This document shows positions 5,712 through 7,525 of a DNA stretch of 7,525 bases, in pieces. The notes under the pieces are model-generated. The model was not told the DNA's origin and ran no database searches. It worked only from the letters and a program-made list of their open reading frames with translations. Numbering within the stretch: the stretch's first letter is position 1; each line of letters begins with the position of its first letter. This DNA is from Bacteroidota bacterium (GTDB lineage: Bacteria > Bacteroidota > Bacteroidia > Bacteroidales > Tenuifilaceae), in contig JAEXVC010000281.1 of assembly GCA_023406715.1 (NCBI GenBank), forward strand, positions 1-7,525, written 5' to 3'. A program made the translations under genes and the position numbers.

Positions 5712-7525
5712 TTATTTGAGTTTTTGTCTGTAAGCACCCTGTGAGTTTAGATGGTGAATAGGTATGTTTGCTGAGGCCAATGTAATCAATATCTTATCCA
5801 TTCTCCATTTTGGAACGGAGTTATCGATTATTGCTACTTGTGGTTTAATGAAGTTGAGAATGTTTGGCGAAAAGTTACTGTTGACCATAATGGCATTTAC
5901 ATCAATTTTTGAACTGCTCTGAATGTGGTGAGTTGAGTCGTTGTAAGGAATTGCTACTATAAAACGATTTGCCCCCAAAAGGGCTAGTCCATTTGCTCTA
6001 TTTACTATTATCGTTGAGTTACTTCGGTAGTTGCTGGAGTCTAGGCTGTTATATCGACCTCTAATTGTGTTTTGTTTTATATAACCCTCTATGTAAAATT
6101 TATTCTGCTCAACATTATTCGAAGAATTATTAATGTTGACAAAAAATGCTTCTCCATGGATTCGAAAGCATGCGGCTGAATTTCTTGGTAGGTTGAAAAC
6201 AACGAACTCATCATCAAAAATTCTATTCTTAATAGAAAAGCCTAGGGCTATTAAAATGATAAAGGCAAATAGTGAAATTTGAAAGTGTATTAGTTTCTTG
6301 TATAATAAGAATGTGGCTAAAAAAAATAATCCCATCATGAATACTAGCATTTGAGCAGAGGAAAGATGTATTCCTGATGTTATTGAAAATGGCAAACTTT
6401 CAATCCAACTTAAACTGGAGTTTAAAGTTATCAGTAATAAGTTTAGGGTTTTGCCGAGAAAAGTTGCGATTATCTGAAATGGTGATATTACTAGAAGTAG
6501 CACCGATAAGTATAAAATAGCTGTTGACAAAGGAATAGCAATAAGGTTTGTAAGTATAAAGTAATTTGGAAATTGGGAGAATAGGCCTAGTGTTATTGGG
6601 AGCGTTCCTATTTGCGCAGCAATGGATACTGCTATTAATGACCATATGTAAGAAGCAATCTTATTTTTGAAGTAGAGTAATGAGTGAATGGAGGGATAGA
6701 ATACCACAATTGAAAGCACCGCTAAAAAGGATAGCTGAAATCCTATGTTCATTATATTGTAAGGATTTATAGCTAAAAGAGTAAATGCAGCAATGGCTAA
6801 AGTGTTGTATATGTTCGACCTTATGCCATACCATTTCCCGATTGCTACAAGAGAAAACATAAGTGCAGAACGGTTTACTGAAGGAGACAGTCCTGTTAAA
6901 ATAGCAAAGAACCACAGAAAAAGTAATACAGTAATTAATTTAAACAATTCGGTAAATCGGTTTGAGGGGATTGCGCTAAGGAGAAATACTAGGAACAGGT
7001 AAAGTATTCCTACATGTAATCCAGAAACGGAGAGTATATGAACTGCCCCTGTTGAAGAGTATACTCTATTTATTTCATCATCTAGAAGTTCCCTATACCC
7101 AAGGGTTAGTGCTGATAATACCGCAAGTTGATTGTCGACAATGAAGTGTGTTCTAAATACTGAAATAAACGTATCCCTTAGCTTTAATGAATAGTTGATA
7201 ATTGGATTTGCATTATTACCCAACAAAATCCACTCTCCGTTCTTTACAAATGATGAGAAGCGAATCCCTTCCTGTTTCATATACTTGGCAATATCAAACT
7301 GGTTCGGATTTTTTGGTTTTTCAAACTCTCGGAGTTTTAGTTTAAGGGCAACGATATCGCCATACTTTAAGGTTTTTGCGCAAGAATCGGATAAGTTGAA
7401 ATAAACTAAAATTTTCTCATGTGAGGCCTTGTACTGATGGCTATCTATGATTTCAGTTAGTTGGCACTCAACCCTTAGAGAACGAGTTCTTTCCTGAGGA
7501 GAATTAATTAGTCTAACAATTGCCT
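5712..7525 (-). CDS. comEC: ComEC/Rec2 DNA uptake channel protein; N-terminus outside window
   Basis: Polytopic inner-membrane protein of natural transformation, carrying single-stranded DNA into the cytoplasm. The frame is open without a stop to the right edge. The codons before the Met at 7278-7280 read KPKNPNQFDIAKY, the usual end of the N-terminal DUF4131/OB-like domain, so that Met is internal; 603 residues are visible and the start and first membrane helices are missing. Numbering from the internal Met: a conserved AVLSALTLGYRELLDDEI stretch (53-70); the Competence-domain signature HILSVSGLHVGI with H81 and H89; many hydrophobic helices (~90-350), including GLSPSVNRSALMF (130-142); then a soluble C-terminal region (~355-522) ending IPIHHLNSQGAYRQKL. 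This tail sits where many ComEC proteins carry a metallo-beta-lactamase-like domain but has no HxHxDH motif, as in Bacteroidota relatives. Window context gives no other competence gene. Identity is firm from the core motifs. Confidence 0.92.
   Translation of the reverse strand, partial: AIVRLINSPQERTRSLRVECQLTEIIDSHQYKASHEKILVYFNLSDSCAKTLKYGDIVALKLKLREFEKPKNPNQFDIAKYMKQEGIRFSSFVKNGEWILLGNNANPIINYSLKLRDTFISVFRTHFIVDNQLAVLSALTLGYRELLDDEINRVYSSTGAVHILSVSGLHVGILYLFLVFLLSAIPSNRFTELFKLITVLLFLWFFAILTGLSPSVNRSALMFSLVAIGKWYGIRSNIYNTLAIAAFTLLAINPYNIMNIGFQLSFLAVLSIVVFYPSIHSLLYFKNKIASYIWSLIAVSIAAQIGTLPITLGLFSQFPNYFILTNLIAIPLSTAILYLSVLLLVISPFQIIATFLGKTLNLLLITLNSSLSWIESLPFSITSGIHLSSAQMLVFMMGLFFLATFLLYKKLIHFQISLFAFIILIALGFSIKNRIFDDEFVVFNLPRNSAACFRIHGEAFFVNINNSSNNVEQNKFYIEGYIKQNTIRGRYNSLDSSNYRSNSTIIVNRANGLALLGANRFIVAIPYNDSTHHIQSSSKIDVNAIMVNSNFSPNILNFIKPQVAIIDNSVPKWRMDKILITLASANIPIHHLNSQGAYRQKLK

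Noticed and set aside
7278..7280. ATG on the minus strand as the comEC start
   Set aside because: Upstream codons in the same frame encode the conserved end of the ComEC N-terminal domain (NPNQFDIAKY) and stay open to the window edge, so this Met is internal.
6400..7404. Several short open frames on both strands overlapping comEC
   Set aside because: Their hydrophobic or low-complexity translations follow from the membrane-helix codons of comEC; none has independent support.

Overview
This 7.5 kb window is AT-rich chromosomal DNA that looks like Bacteroidota, probably an anaerobic Bacteroidales-type lineage. Four things point that way: a TPR-periplasmic hybrid-free histidine kinase of the kind abundant in this phylum; a ComEC whose C-terminal domain has lost the metallo-beta-lactamase metal motif; no Shine-Dalgarno sequences in front of the visible starts; and a perfect TAnnTTTG (-7) promoter element ahead of the kinase. 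The phylum is an inference; nothing in the window fixes genus or species.

Layout, left to right. (1) Positions 1-2258, + strand: the 3' part of a molybdenum/tungsten formate dehydrogenase catalytic subunit. It has a NuoG-like iron-sulfur N-terminus and a cysteine, not selenocysteine, at the active site. The reading frame is open through the left edge, so the true start lies outside. (2) A 79-82 bp gap with a candidate promoter. (3) Positions 2341-4257, + strand: a sensor histidine kinase with signal peptide, TPR repeats, one membrane segment, HisKA and HATPase domains. (4) A 14-bp convergent junction with a probable terminator for the minus-strand gene. (5) Positions 4272-5612, - strand: TrkA, the cytosolic nucleotide-binding gating subunit of a K+ uptake system. 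(6) A 99-bp AT-rich spacer. (7) Positions 5712-7525, - strand: ComEC, the inner-membrane DNA uptake channel. Its N-terminus runs off the right edge.

The genes do not form one obvious pathway. Formate dehydrogenase and the kinase are co-directional but separated by a gap with its own candidate promoter, so they are probably independent units. TrkA and ComEC are co-directional and could be co-transcribed, but no shared function is evident. There are no RNA genes, mobile elements, CRISPR arrays, long repeats or gene-free stretches over 300 bases. I see no undescribed multi-gene system here. The points most worth a second look are the Cys-type formate dehydrogenase, the orphan kinase beside it, the metal-motif-less ComEC C-terminus and the TrkA without an adjacent TrkH.
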